Origin: Planctomycetota bacterium | GTDB taxonomy: Bacteria; Planctomycetota; Phycisphaerae; Sedimentisphaerales; Anaerohalosphaeraceae | Direction of reading: 5' to 3' | Length of the DNA: 12,460 bases | Assembly (NCBI GenBank): GCA_021160785.1 | Contig: JAGHBX010000368.1 | Span: 1 to 12,460 of the forward strand | Shown: one piece after another, positions 1-7,914 of the stretch | How the letters are laid out: every line of letters begins with the position of its first letter | Numbering within the stretch: the stretch's first letter is position 1 | Program-made: the position numbers and the translations under genes | Notes under the pieces: generated by a model | Databases searched by the model: none | Seen by the model: only the letters and a program-made list of their open reading frames with translations | What the model was told of the DNA's origin: nothing

Positions 1-23
1 ACACACTATATATAGTTGCCGTA

Positions 24-1781
24 TCAGGGTCCCTGCTGCTTGCGGGCCGCCTCTTCAACGAGTTTTTGAAAGGCCTCATCCTGTTTCATGAGTTTATCAA
101 AAAGGTCGGGACGTTCGACCTTGATGCGGCCCATAAGTCTCATTTTCAGATGGTCGGGATAGAACGGATCTTCCATGAATGTGCGGAGCGCCATATACCG
201 CATGACCTCGAATTGCGGAAGGCCGGTTCTGACGCCGTCTGCGGTCTCGGTCTGGTACAGGTCATACACATCCCGTGCCCATCGTTCGCGGCCCGAGGCC
301 TCATCGTCTTCGTGAACGGCGAATCTGAAATACGCCTCGGCAAGCGACATCACAATCATTTCCGTGGCATCCTTGCCGCCGACACTTTCGAGTTCCTTAG
401 CTATACGCCAGCGGACAAAGGAAATCAGAGAATCGTCGAACCTCTTGTCCTCGGGCGTTGCGTAACGCTGTCTCAATTCGGCATAGATATGCGCTGCTTT
501 AACCCTGTGGCCGGCACGATAGAACAGTTCGACGGCATTGATGAGCATGTTGCGGTGGCCGCCCCTGACGGCCTTGGGGTTGCCCTTCTCAAAAGCCTCA
601 TATTTATCTATGCGCTCTATCCATGCTTCGTTGAGCGAGTCGAACATCTCCAGGTCGGGTCGTACGAAAACAGCCGGCTCTCGATCCGGCAGGTCATACA
701 GGATGAGATTGCCCGTCCGAAAGAGACTCTGGAGACTGTGGAAGATGATTCGGTCGGTATTCTTTTCATCGACCGTGTACTTGCCGGGCTTGCCGGCGAC
801 ATCGAGCCCCTTCTGGGCCCAGTACATGGCGTGGACGTCGGGGTGCTCCCAGTTGAGCGGCTTTCGGTCGTTGGGGTCGTCGATACTTGCGGCGCCGTAC
901 TTGTCATTAAGGCGGATCATCAGATCAATATCGAACTTCCATACTTTGCGCAGTTGATTTGCCCGGGCAAAAAGGTCGAATTTTTCAAGAGCGGGCGTGC
1001 CCCTGAATGAATTAATGACCTCGTGGGCCTGATCGGTAAATTGAGCCGGGTTTTGGCGCAATGCCATATACTTCTTCACAAATCCGTCGTCATTGGCAAA
1101 CTCGTCATCGGCCTGTCTGAGAAGTTCGACAAAACGCTTAATGTCGGCATCCTGCATAATATCCGAGAGTTCTTCGGGTGTTTGGGCCAGGGCCTGAAAT
1201 TCCTCTTTACTCTTTTCGCCCAACAGGGGCCTCATGGCTAATGCAAGCTGCCGTTTGTAATACATGTGGCAGTCGTCGGTGACGCCGCTGATCTTGTGCT
1301 GGAATATCCACGCCAACTCCCTGTAGAGTATAATGCTGTGAGGATTCTTCTCGATCCCTTTGTCGCGAAGCAGTTCATAGCCGTTGCGGACCCATCGCCA
1401 GCGTTCCTGGGGCTGCGTGTTGGGTACGGCGACGGAAATGTTGTACGCCATGTTCCATCCGTGGAAAACCCATACGGTGGCGAATCGCGGCTGCAGGACA
1501 GTGATCCACTCGGCTAATTGTTTTGCATCGAAAAACTGTCCTTCCTGCTTGAGCCTGTCGGCTCGCATCCAGAGGATATCCACGACGAGTCCGCGGAAGG
1601 CGCCCATGGCGACGGTGGCAAAGGCAAGCGAGGGGGGTGCATTTTCCAGGGATTCGTTGCTGACCAGGTTCATTTCCTCGCGGGCCCGGCGAATGGGCGC
1701 CAGTCGCATCGAGGCGGCGACAAGCATCGCCACGGCCAGGATGGAACACACAATAACAGTTAATGTATCACGTACATGCAT
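24..1781 (-). CDS. Membrane-anchored TPR-like protein of unknown function, last gene of an ABC transporter unit
   Basis: I do not recognise a named family. From the chosen ATG (protein begins MHVRDTLT) it is 585 residues. A single hydrophobic segment at about residues 6-24 (TVIVCSILAVAMLVAASM) looks like a signal anchor, so the rest probably lies outside the cytoplasm. Just after it, the region around GAFRGLVVDILWMRAD and then QEGQFFDAKQLAEWITVLQP and the following VWVFHGWNMAYN has the helix-pair spacing of a tetratricopeptide repeat. The remainder is charged, helical and rich in aromatic residues, and ends in a basic tail. A longer reading to an ATG at 1841 exists, but it would overlap the permease gene by 50 bases. 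The start at 1781 lies 10 bases after the permease stop, behind the purine-rich AAAGAAAAAGAT. Tight linkage suggests it works with the ABC transporter, perhaps as a periplasmic partner; that is inference. Confidence 0.72.
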   Translation of the reverse strand: MHVRDTLTVIVCSILAVAMLVAASMRLAPIRRAREEMNLVSNESLENAPPSLAFATVAMGAFRGLVVDILWMRADRLKQEGQFFDAKQLAEWITVLQPRFATVWVFHGWNMAYNISVAVPNTQPQERWRWVRNGYELLRDKGIEKNPHSIILYRELAWIFQHKISGVTDDCHMYYKRQLALAMRPLLGEKSKEEFQALAQTPEELSDIMQDADIKRFVELLRQADDEFANDDGFVKKYMALRQNPAQFTDQAHEVINSFRGTPALEKFDLFARANQLRKVWKFDIDLMIRLNDKYGAASIDDPNDRKPLNWEHPDVHAMYWAQKGLDVAGKPGKYTVDEKNTDRIIFHSLQSLFRTGNLILYDLPDREPAVFVRPDLEMFDSLNEAWIERIDKYEAFEKGNPKAVRGGHRNMLINAVELFYRAGHRVKAAHIYAELRQRYATPEDKRFDDSLISFVRWRIAKELESVGGKDATEMIVMSLAEAYFRFAVHEDDEASGRERWARDVYDLYQTETADGVRTGLPQFEVMRYMALRTFMEDPFYPDHLKMRLMGRIKVERPDLFDKLMKQDEAFQKLVEEAARKQQGP

Positions 1782-1791
1782 ATCTTTTTCT

Positions 1792-3159
1792 TTACACGAC
1801 GGTTTTGGCAATCTCTCTATTGCTGAAAATCCACATTCCAAGCATAGTAAGCACGACGGCCTTTAAGCCGATCATGATCCCGAAGGCCCTGACGAGTATC
1901 TGCCACGTCAGCAGTTTCCCGAACACCATGAACTGTGTGGGATTGTGCGGGCCGTCCAGTTTCGGCAACAGCCACACCAGCGGTCGGAGAGTTAAACTGT
2001 AGAAAATACTGACGGTCGATCCGAGCGAACCGAAAGATTCGATAATGAAACCGTTGATCAGGCCGGCACAAAACACAGCGCCTGTCAGCAGGAAAGCAAC
2101 GGGGAAGGACAGCCACGTGGAAGCTGAAACACCGAGGGCGGCAAGAAAGATCAGGCGAAACCCGATCAGCAGAACCGCCCGGATGTAGTTTCCGGTGAAG
2201 CTGCCGGCGCGAAAAAGCAGTTCGACGTCTTCGGGAATGACGGTGGTCTGATTGCGGTTTGTGTTGTAAAAGGTCACGGCGACATAACCGTCATCGGCGA
2301 TCACCGCGGCCGGGGCCTGGATTTCGGCGATAGTTCGGGTCTTGCTGGAGCGAGGTATGCGCACAATAGGCGTTTTCCACTCCCCGACAGCCAGATCGAT
2401 CTGCCTCTTGTCGCCGATGTCCCAAAGACCATAGACCTGGTCATCCGGCGGTTGAGTGGTGACACTAAACTTATATCGAACAAACAATGTGTCGTTGGGA
2501 TCACGGACCCTGACATTTTCAAATTCCCACACCTTTTTTCCGTATATGCCCACGGAGCGGGCCTTGATTTTCTCGTGGCCGATGAGTTGATTGAGAACAT
2601 CCATCCGGGTCATGTTTTCCGGCATCTGGTTAGCGCTTTCGAGCTTATCGAGCGCTTCGCGCGCCCGCTGTTCGATCTTGTCTTCGTCTTCAGGATCGGT
2701 CAGACCCAGTCGCGCGGTGAAGAACTCGTTTTTCGCCTGGGCGACTTCCTGCGGCGGCGCGTCAGTGTAGTGAAACATCAGCAGCGTCAGGACATAGATA
2801 ATGCCCGAAAACACGGCGAGAAGCACGAAATCAACCGTAACAATGCCCATGAGTTTTCCGAGAATGATTTGAAAGCGGCCGATGGGTTTGGTGACAACCA
2901 GAAAGATGTATTTTCTTTTGATGTCGTCGGAGAGAGTGTAGGTCGAAATTGCAATGGTGAGTATGGACAGAAGCACGGTCATCAGACTCATGCCGTAACT
3001 GATAAATGTTTGTAGTTTGCCCTGCAGCTTACCGTCGCCGACCATGATCCTGCTCATCAGCGGCAAGATAACAAGCAGCAGAATGATCACGACAGCCGCA
3101 AGTTTCATCCGAAGGGCTTGAGCTATAGTATTCCTTGCAACAGCCCAAACACTACGCAT
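1792..3159 (-). CDS. ABC-2 type transporter permease with large soluble insert
   Basis: Integral membrane subunit of an ABC-2 type (NosY/GldF-like) exporter, 455 residues from the preferred ATG. Predicted membrane segments are at about 20-36, 54-76 and 105-128, then 326-346, 352-372, 380-400 and 425-447. Between the third and fourth lies a soluble stretch of about 190 residues (131-322), first helical and acidic, then beta-rich. The conserved cytoplasmic loop after segment 2 reads TLSDDIKRKYIFLVVTKPIG, followed by ILGK, which is typical of ABC-2 permeases. The protein ends FSNREIAKTVV, resembling the usual F-x-R-E tail. AGGAG at 3169-3173 is 9 bases from the ATG at 3159 but directly abuts an ATG at 3168, so I favour 3159. 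The start overlaps the end of the ATPase gene by 8 bases, indicating translational coupling. The substrate cannot be read from the sequence. Confidence 0.88.
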   Translation of the reverse strand: MRSVWAVARNTIAQALRMKLAAVVIILLLVILPLMSRIMVGDGKLQGKLQTFISYGMSLMTVLLSILTIAISTYTLSDDIKRKYIFLVVTKPIGRFQIILGKLMGIVTVDFVLLAVFSGIIYVLTLLMFHYTDAPPQEVAQAKNEFFTARLGLTDPEDEDKIEQRAREALDKLESANQMPENMTRMDVLNQLIGHEKIKARSVGIYGKKVWEFENVRVRDPNDTLFVRYKFSVTTQPPDDQVYGLWDIGDKRQIDLAVGEWKTPIVRIPRSSKTRTIAEIQAPAAVIADDGYVAVTFYNTNRNQTTVIPEDVELLFRAGSFTGNYIRAVLLIGFRLIFLAALGVSASTWLSFPVAFLLTGAVFCAGLINGFIIESFGSLGSTVSIFYSLTLRPLVWLLPKLDGPHNPTQFMVFGKLLTWQILVRAFGIMIGLKAVVLTMLGMWIFSNREIAKTVV

Positions 3160-4408
3160 CTTCGTCATCTCCTGTTTTTGGCGGTTCAACGGACTCGGTG
3201 AGTCCCTGGTCGGTTTCGTTGCGCCCCAGCAAGTCATTCAGGACATCGCGTTTGATTTCCGCGGCGCCGGATATTTCGAGTTCGGCGGGTTCGGTTTTTT
3301 CGACAATCTGCGTTTCGATATGTTCGGCGGCGGATTGTGTGAGCTTTCCGAGGAGTCCGCTGTCGGTTTGCTGTGGGGGAGTGCTTTCATCGGGCTTTTG
3401 GGTCGCGATGATCTCGACATCTTCGACGGCGGACGGCCGGTCGGCGGCGGCGGTTACGAGTTGATCGAGAATGCCCGGCTCGTCGGATTCTTCGGTGAGG
3501 AAGCCGCCGATGCCGGTTGTGCTCATGGCGCCGCTGGTTGGGAGTTCCTGCTCCTGGGCACTGACAACGGTGCGAATGAAAAACTCCTCGAGCCTGTCCA
3601 TCGGCGAGTTGACGGTGTATGAGGCGTCTTCATTTTCGATAATTCGCCCGATCTTCTCAAGTGCGTCGTCACTGATACCGCCGGTGAGTATCTGTCTTTC
3701 GTCGCGATGCTGGAGCAACTCGTCGACGGTTCCCTCGACCTGCATCGTGCCGCCGTAGAGAATGCCGATTCTGTCGCATACGTCCTCGACGTCGGCAAGA
3801 AGGTGGCTGCACAGCAAAATGGTCTTTCCGCGTTTGGCCAATTGCAGGAACAGGTCCTTCATCTGCCGGGTCCCGATGGGGTCCATCCCGGAGGTCGGTT
3901 CGTCCAGGATCAGAATCTCCGGATCGTTAATCAGCGCCTGGGCAAGCCCGATTCGGCGGGCCATCCCCTTGGAATACGTTCCCACGGCGCGGTTGGCCAT
4001 GCCGGTAAGACCGACCATTTCCAGTAGGGTATCGATTCGCGACTTTCGCACGGCGGCAGGCAGGCCGAATATGCGCCCGTAAAAATCGAGCGTTTCGCGA
4101 GCGGTCAGATAGCGGTACAGATAAGAATCTTCCGGCAGATATCCGATTCGCTCGCTGATCCTGGAGTTGCGGCTGCTTCCGCCGAGCACCAGGGCCCGGC
4201 CTTTGGTGGGATGAAGCAGATTCAAAAGCATCTTGAGTGTCGTTGTCTTGCCCGAGCCGTTTGGACCCAGGAGACCGTAGATTTCGTTGTGCCGGATCTT
4301 CAGGTCGAGCTTGTCGACGGCAATGACCTTGGCGCGGCCCCACCAGTCGCCGAATATCTTGGTCAACGAAATTGTTTCTATGGCGTACTCGCCGTTGTCA
4401 GTTACCAC
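3152..4408 (-). CDS. ABC transporter ATP-binding protein with long acidic C-terminal tail
   Basis: Nucleotide-binding subunit that powers the adjacent ABC-2 permease at the inner face of the membrane. Numbered from the upstream TTG at 4414, it shows Walker A GPNGSGKTT (about 50-58), a YLPED motif in the Q-loop region (93-97), the signature YSKGM (147-151, a variant of LSGGQ), Walker B ILILDE (167-172), D-loop SGMD and the switch histidine in LLCSH (204). The set is that of the drug/NosF-like ABC-2 ATPases. After the usual length of about 280-300 residues there is an extra tail of roughly 120 residues, acidic and rich in Ser, Thr, Glu and Pro, with no motif I recognise. The frame is open to a TTG at 4414, but GAGG at 4416-4419 is only 1 base from it and 7 bases from the GTG at 4408, so GTG is preferred. 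It is the first gene of a three-gene unit. Confidence 0.95.
   Translation of the reverse strand: MVTDNGEYAIETISLTKIFGDWWGRAKVIAVDKLDLKIRHNEIYGLLGPNGSGKTTTLKMLLNLLHPTKGRALVLGGSSRNSRISERIGYLPEDSYLYRYLTARETLDFYGRIFGLPAAVRKSRIDTLLEMVGLTGMANRAVGTYSKGMARRIGLAQALINDPEILILDEPTSGMDPIGTRQMKDLFLQLAKRGKTILLCSHLLADVEDVCDRIGILYGGTMQVEGTVDELLQHRDERQILTGGISDDALEKIGRIIENEDASYTVNSPMDRLEEFFIRTVVSAQEQELPTSGAMSTTGIGGFLTEESDEPGILDQLVTAAADRPSAVEDVEIIATQKPDESTPPQQTDSGLLGKLTQSAAEHIETQIVEKTEPAELEISGAAEIKRDVLNDLLGRNETDQGLTESVEPPKTGDDEDA
3169..3173 (-). promoter_or_regulatory. Shine-Dalgarno site deciding the permease start
   Basis: On the minus strand this reads AGGAG, inside the 3' end of the ATPase gene. It lies 9 bases before the ATG at 3159 and directly against the ATG at 3168, so the former is the better start. 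Its position inside the upstream gene fits coupled translation. Confidence 0.6.
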
Positions 4409-4415
4409 TGGCAAA

Positions 4416-4419
4416 CCTC
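4416..4419 (-). promoter_or_regulatory. Shine-Dalgarno site deciding the ABC ATPase start
   Basis: On the minus strand this reads GAGG. It is 7 bases from the GTG codon at 4408-4406 but only 1 base from the in-frame TTG at 4414-4412. This favours GTG as the true start. Confidence 0.6.
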
Positions 4420-4446
4420 GCTAATATACTGCTCATTGGGCAGTCA

Positions 4447-4506
4447 TGTGGCACGGGTATCCTGCCCGTGATTTCCTGTGGCACGGGCATCCTGCCCGTG
4501 ATTTCC
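4447..4506. repeat. Two tandem 30-bp units, each with a GC-rich hairpin
   Basis: The units at 4447-4476 and 4477-4506 are identical except at one base (GGGTAT versus GGGCAT). Each contains an inverted repeat, CACGGG(T/C)A-TCC-TGCCCGTG, at 4452-4470 and 4482-4500: an 8-bp stem and a 3-base loop. The one variable position changes a G-C pair to a G-T type pair, so the stem survives in one RNA sense. The repeat sits in the 173-bp gap between the P-type ATPase stop and the ABC ATPase start. No T-run follows on the minus strand, so it is not a standard intrinsic terminator, although it could slow transcription or protect an mRNA end. I recall similar REP-like hairpins scattered in planctomycete genomes; this is unverified here. 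Confidence 0.85.
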
Positions 4507-4581
4507 AACCTTCATAATCGCCACACCGTATCTTCACCACGGCTTTGTTTGATATGGCTAAAATGTTACCAATTCTCCATG

Positions 4582-6528
4582 TTACGTAGCGGCGCCGGCG
4601 GCGTGCGGAGCAAGTTCCTCGCCGAACCGCACCAGCCGCGCACTGTTAAATATGACGATGACCGAGCCGGTAAGATGCAGCACCGCCGCCAATACGATCG
4701 GTATCTTCCCCGCCGCGGCAAGACCGACACCAACAGCGATAAATATTATGCCGAAGAAAAGGTTCTGATTGATGACCATTCTTGTCTTTCGCGAGAGCTT
4801 GATAAGGAACGGAAGCCTTCTCAAATCGTCGCTCATCAGTGCAATGGAAGCCGAGTTGATCGCCACGTCGCTTCCGGCCGCTCCCATCGCTATTCCGAGG
4901 TCGCCTGCGGCAAGAGCCGGCGCATCGTTGATACCGTCGCCGACCACCGCAACGGTGTGGCCGTCGCGCCTGATCTTCTCCACGACGGCAAGTTTGTCCT
5001 GCGGCAGACAATGTGCCTTGTAGTCGGTGCAGCCCAACTCCGCCGAGACGCGATTGGCGACTTCGGCGCGGTCGCCGGTGAGCATGGTGATCCTCTTGAC
5101 GCCGGCATCGGTCAGTTCGCCGACGGCTTTTTTCGCCTCGGGGCGGGTCTTGTCCTGCATTCCGACCCATCCGATACACTCATTGTCGCAGGCAATGTAT
5201 AGCGTGCTGAAGCCCTGCTCTTCGTCGAGCAGCGGGTCGCGGACATTGCTGATGTCGATATTGTTTTCCTGCAGAAAGGTGTCGCGACCAACCGTGACGG
5301 CGGCGCCGTCGACGTTGGCATAGACGCCCTTTCCGGGCGTTTCAGCGAAATCGACGGGGTCATGGAGCGATACGTTGGCTTCCAGGGCCAGTCGATACAA
5401 TGCGCGTGCGGCCGGGTGTCTGCTCATGCGTTCGGAGGAGGCGGCCAGCGCCAGCATCCGCCCCGGCTCAACGCCGGCGGCGGGCTCAATCTTGGTAACA
5501 TACAACTGACCCGTGGTCAACGTGCCGGTCTTGTCGAAGACAATCGCGCTGATTCGCCCGGCCACTTCCAGCAGCGACACGTTCTTGATGAGCACTCCGA
5601 GTCGGGCGGCCGCTGAAAGGGCGGCGACCATCGCTGTCGGCGTCGCCAGGATCAGTGCGCACGGACAGGAGATAACCAGCGCGGAAATCGAGTTGTTCAC
5701 GTTCTTGGTAAAGAAATAAATGACCAGCACGATCATAATAATTGTCGGTATGTACCACTTGATGTAACGGTCAATGATTCGCGTGATGGGAAGCCGTGTC
5801 TGCTCGGCGGCCATGATGAGGGACTGGACCTTGCCTAAAGTAGTGTCGCGACCGGCCTTGGTCACATTGATCAGCAATGCCCCGGTCAGATTGGTCGTGC
5901 CGGCGAATACCTGCATGCCGGGAACCTTGTCCACCGGCAGCGATTCCCCGGTGATGGTGGCTTCGTTGACGCTGCTGACTCCTTCGGCGATTTCGCCGTC
6001 CGCGGGGATATTGTCGCCGGGACGGACGCGGACGACATCGCCGGACTTGAGTTCGCTGACTGCGACCTCGGTCTCCGTGCCGTCGGCGCCGACAACGTTG
6101 GCTACCGTGGGCGTCAGTTTGATAAGCAATTCGATCGAAGCACGGGCGCCCAGGGCGGTTCGGGTCTCCATGAGTTCGCCCAACAGTATGATGAATGCGA
6201 CCATGCCCGCTTCGAGATACTGGCCCGTGGCGAACGCGGCGACTATCGCAAGCGCAACCAGTTCGTCCATGTGCATGTGCCCGTGCATCATGCACTTGAT
6301 GGCGTGCCAGACAACGGGCGCACCAAGCAAAATGGCGCCGACCATGGCGCAAATCTCCGCAATCTCACTTTCCTTACCGTAAAACAGCGGCGCCACGGCG
6401 CTGTCGATCAGGAGGACGCCGCCGGCAAGGGTGCCTAACAAAGCAAGGCTAACACGGAACTGTCTTCCCTTGGTATGTTCGTGCTTGCTGATTTCGTATT
6501 CTTTCAGATTCAGATGTTTGTGAGCCAT
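4582..6528 (-). CDS. P1B-type heavy-metal-transporting ATPase lacking an HMA domain
   Basis: Membrane pump that exports a transition metal ion using ATP. The 648-residue protein shows the actuator motif TGES (193-196), the metal-site CPC in membrane segment 6 (288-290), phosphorylated Asp332 in DKTGTLT, the P1B-specific His-Pro pair (SRHP, 371-372), MLTGD (482-486) and GDGIND (530-535). There are about eight membrane segments: four before the actuator domain, two around CPC and two at the C-terminus. No N-terminal HMA domain with CxxC is present. Instead there is a short His-bearing leader (His3, 5, 16, 18) and a His/Met/Cys-rich stretch CMMHGHMHMDE at 79-89, before segment 3. The last two segments carry INQN and LHLTGS...NSARL, not the YN and MxxSS of copper pumps, so Zn/Cd/Co/Mn-like substrates are more likely than Cu; this is uncertain. 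The start lies 21 bases after the hflK stop, so co-transcription is likely. The Shine-Dalgarno site is weak. Confidence 0.95.
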   Translation of the reverse strand: MAHKHLNLKEYEISKHEHTKGRQFRVSLALLGTLAGGVLLIDSAVAPLFYGKESEIAEICAMVGAILLGAPVVWHAIKCMMHGHMHMDELVALAIVAAFATGQYLEAGMVAFIILLGELMETRTALGARASIELLIKLTPTVANVVGADGTETEVAVSELKSGDVVRVRPGDNIPADGEIAEGVSSVNEATITGESLPVDKVPGMQVFAGTTNLTGALLINVTKAGRDTTLGKVQSLIMAAEQTRLPITRIIDRYIKWYIPTIIMIVLVIYFFTKNVNNSISALVISCPCALILATPTAMVAALSAAARLGVLIKNVSLLEVAGRISAIVFDKTGTLTTGQLYVTKIEPAAGVEPGRMLALAASSERMSRHPAARALYRLALEANVSLHDPVDFAETPGKGVYANVDGAAVTVGRDTFLQENNIDISNVRDPLLDEEQGFSTLYIACDNECIGWVGMQDKTRPEAKKAVGELTDAGVKRITMLTGDRAEVANRVSAELGCTDYKAHCLPQDKLAVVEKIRRDGHTVAVVGDGINDAPALAAGDLGIAMGAAGSDVAINSASIALMSDDLRRLPFLIKLSRKTRMVINQNLFFGIIFIAVGVGLAAAGKIPIVLAAVLHLTGSVIVIFNSARLVRFGEELAPHAAGAAT

Positions 6529-6549
6529 ATCGCGTGTCTTTGCCTTAAA

Positions 6550-7848
6550 CTACTTGTTGTTTTCCGCTTTCTTTTTCTTTTCTTCCATTTGCCGCCTTTT
6601 CTGCGCCGGATCGGAATTGATCAGTATGCGCATCTGCTTGCCTTTGCCCCCAACCGACGACTGGACGATGATCTTCTCCGTTGCATTGTCAAAGACCTGT
6701 TCGACGGCATCCTGATAGATCCTCTGGACGACCAGCTTCGGGCGTTGTCTGTACTCGGGCAGGAGCTTTTTGAAATAATCGGCATTTGCTTTTGCCGCCT
6801 CGACGACCGTGGTGCGGTAGGCGTAGGCTTTGGCGATTATCTCCCGGCTGGCGCCGGATAATTGCGACAGGTATCTCCGGCTGTCCTGCTCGGAAAGGTT
6901 TGGCTGTTTGAGGGCGTCGAGTATCTCGGCTGCCTGTGCGCCGCCTGCGGCGCTGAGTATCTTGTCGGCGTAACTTCTGGCGTCAGTGAGGTCCTGGTCC
7001 TTCTTCTGTTTGGCAAGCGTGGGGTCGTCGAATGCCGCGTCAACCTGCCTGGGCCAAGTGATTCTGCCGGCGCTAAACTCGTCCACGACAATCCCGCTGC
7101 CAATGCGTTTAAGTTTTTCCTCGATGAGTCTCGTAATGTTGTTTTTGATGGACTCTTCGCTAACTATGGCCTGATCGATGGTGTATTTGACCATGGTGCG
7201 AACGATAGCATCCGAGGCAATTGCCTTAAGCAGCGGGTCGACCGATTCGGAGGCGACGTCAAGAAAATCCTCGCCTGGACCGGGGGCTTCGTAATAAATG
7301 TTTCTATAGAACTTTTCAATGTCCTTAATGTGATATGTCAACTGCCACTTGCCATGGACAATGCCGTAATCGGCGCCCGACTGACCGGCAACGCTCTCGC
7401 CGCGAGTCAGACAGTAGCCGTCTTTCTTGGGGTCAAGCGTCGCACCGGGACGCCCCTTGACCGTACCCAGCTTTTCAGCAGCGGTCTCGAAGTACCAGAA
7501 CGAATCGATCGCAACAGTCTGCTTCTTGGCGACGGGAATCTTGATGATTTCGGTGACAGGCTCGGGCCAGTTCCAATGAAGCCCGGGGCCCAGCGCGCTT
7601 TCATATTCACCCGTCGCAGAGCGGAACTCCTGTATCTTGCCGAATCTCAGGACCATCGCGTTTTCATTTGGCTCGACCTGAAAAATGCCCGAAGTGATAA
7701 AGAGCACCACAAGGATCGCCATGATGATCTTGAGGACGATGAAACTGTGCTTCAAAGCCCTGGCGAGAAACTCGCCGGCAAGATCCGCTTCGCCCTGCCC
7801 CTGAAGGATGGAAACATCGTCAGTTTTCTCAATGTCTTTGTCAGTCAT
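6550..7848 (-). CDS. hflK: HflK-like SPFH/band-7 membrane protein
   Basis: Probable HflK subunit of the HflK-HflC complex, which in other bacteria forms a cage around the membrane protease FtsH and modulates its activity. At 432 residues it is close to the family's usual length. It has a charged cytoplasmic N-terminus (1-35), one membrane segment at about 37-56, then the band-7 opening FQVEPNENAMVLRFGK and GPGLHWNWPEPVTEI. A helical region follows, with KLLPEYRQRPKLVVQRIYQD, matching the LLPEY...RLY pattern of HflK near its C-terminus. It ends in a very basic tail (KRRQMEEKKKKAENNK). Between the first and second SPFH strands there is extra sequence (about 118-165, containing GRPGATLDPKKDGYC). 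It lies 66 bases after hflC. GAGG upstream is rather far (about 15 bases) from the ATG, but no better start is visible. Confidence 0.85.
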   Translation of the reverse strand: MTDKDIEKTDDVSILQGQGEADLAGEFLARALKHSFIVLKIIMAILVVLFITSGIFQVEPNENAMVLRFGKIQEFRSATGEYESALGPGLHWNWPEPVTEIIKIPVAKKQTVAIDSFWYFETAAEKLGTVKGRPGATLDPKKDGYCLTRGESVAGQSGADYGIVHGKWQLTYHIKDIEKFYRNIYYEAPGPGEDFLDVASESVDPLLKAIASDAIVRTMVKYTIDQAIVSEESIKNNITRLIEEKLKRIGSGIVVDEFSAGRITWPRQVDAAFDDPTLAKQKKDQDLTDARSYADKILSAAGGAQAAEILDALKQPNLSEQDSRRYLSQLSGASREIIAKAYAYRTTVVEAAKANADYFKKLLPEYRQRPKLVVQRIYQDAVEQVFDNATEKIIVQSSVGGKGKQMRILINSDPAQKRRQMEEKKKKAENNK

Positions 7849-7914
7849 GATCTTTGCTTATTACCTCTTTGTTCTTATGACATGTGCAGAGTAAGTTCTG
7901 AGACATTTGGCCCG

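Noticed and set aside
66..1010. Plus-strand open frame of 314 codons
   Set aside because: Antisense to the TPR-like protein gene, with no ribosome site and no motifs. The minus-strand frame is longer and fits the operon.
1782..1841. Longer N-terminus for the TPR-like protein from the ATG at 1841
   Set aside because: It would overlap the permease gene by 50 bases and place 20 charged residues before the membrane anchor; the start at 1781 fits the gene spacing.
3160..3237. Longer permease N-terminus from a start at 3237
   Set aside because: It would lie deep within the ATPase gene and adds a polar stretch absent from such permeases; AGGAG points to 3159.
4423..4428. -10 box TATATT for the ABC unit (minus strand)
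   Set aside because: It lies only a few bases before the ribosome site, and no -35 at suitable spacing is visible; the promoter is left uncalled.
4452..4500. Intrinsic terminator of the P-type ATPase gene
   Set aside because: The stems are good, but no T-run follows either hairpin on the minus strand, so I call them repeats only.
4447..4506. CRISPR array
   Set aside because: The two 30-base units are directly adjacent with no spacer, and no cas genes are present.
4372..5202. Plus-strand open frame of 276 codons running through the repeats
   Set aside because: It overlaps the ABC ATPase start, reads through the hairpin repeats and is antisense to the P-type ATPase; not protein-like.
5774..6382. 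Plus-strand open frame of 202 codons
   Set aside because: Antisense to the well-supported P-type ATPase; Ser/Thr-rich composition is typical of a shadow frame.
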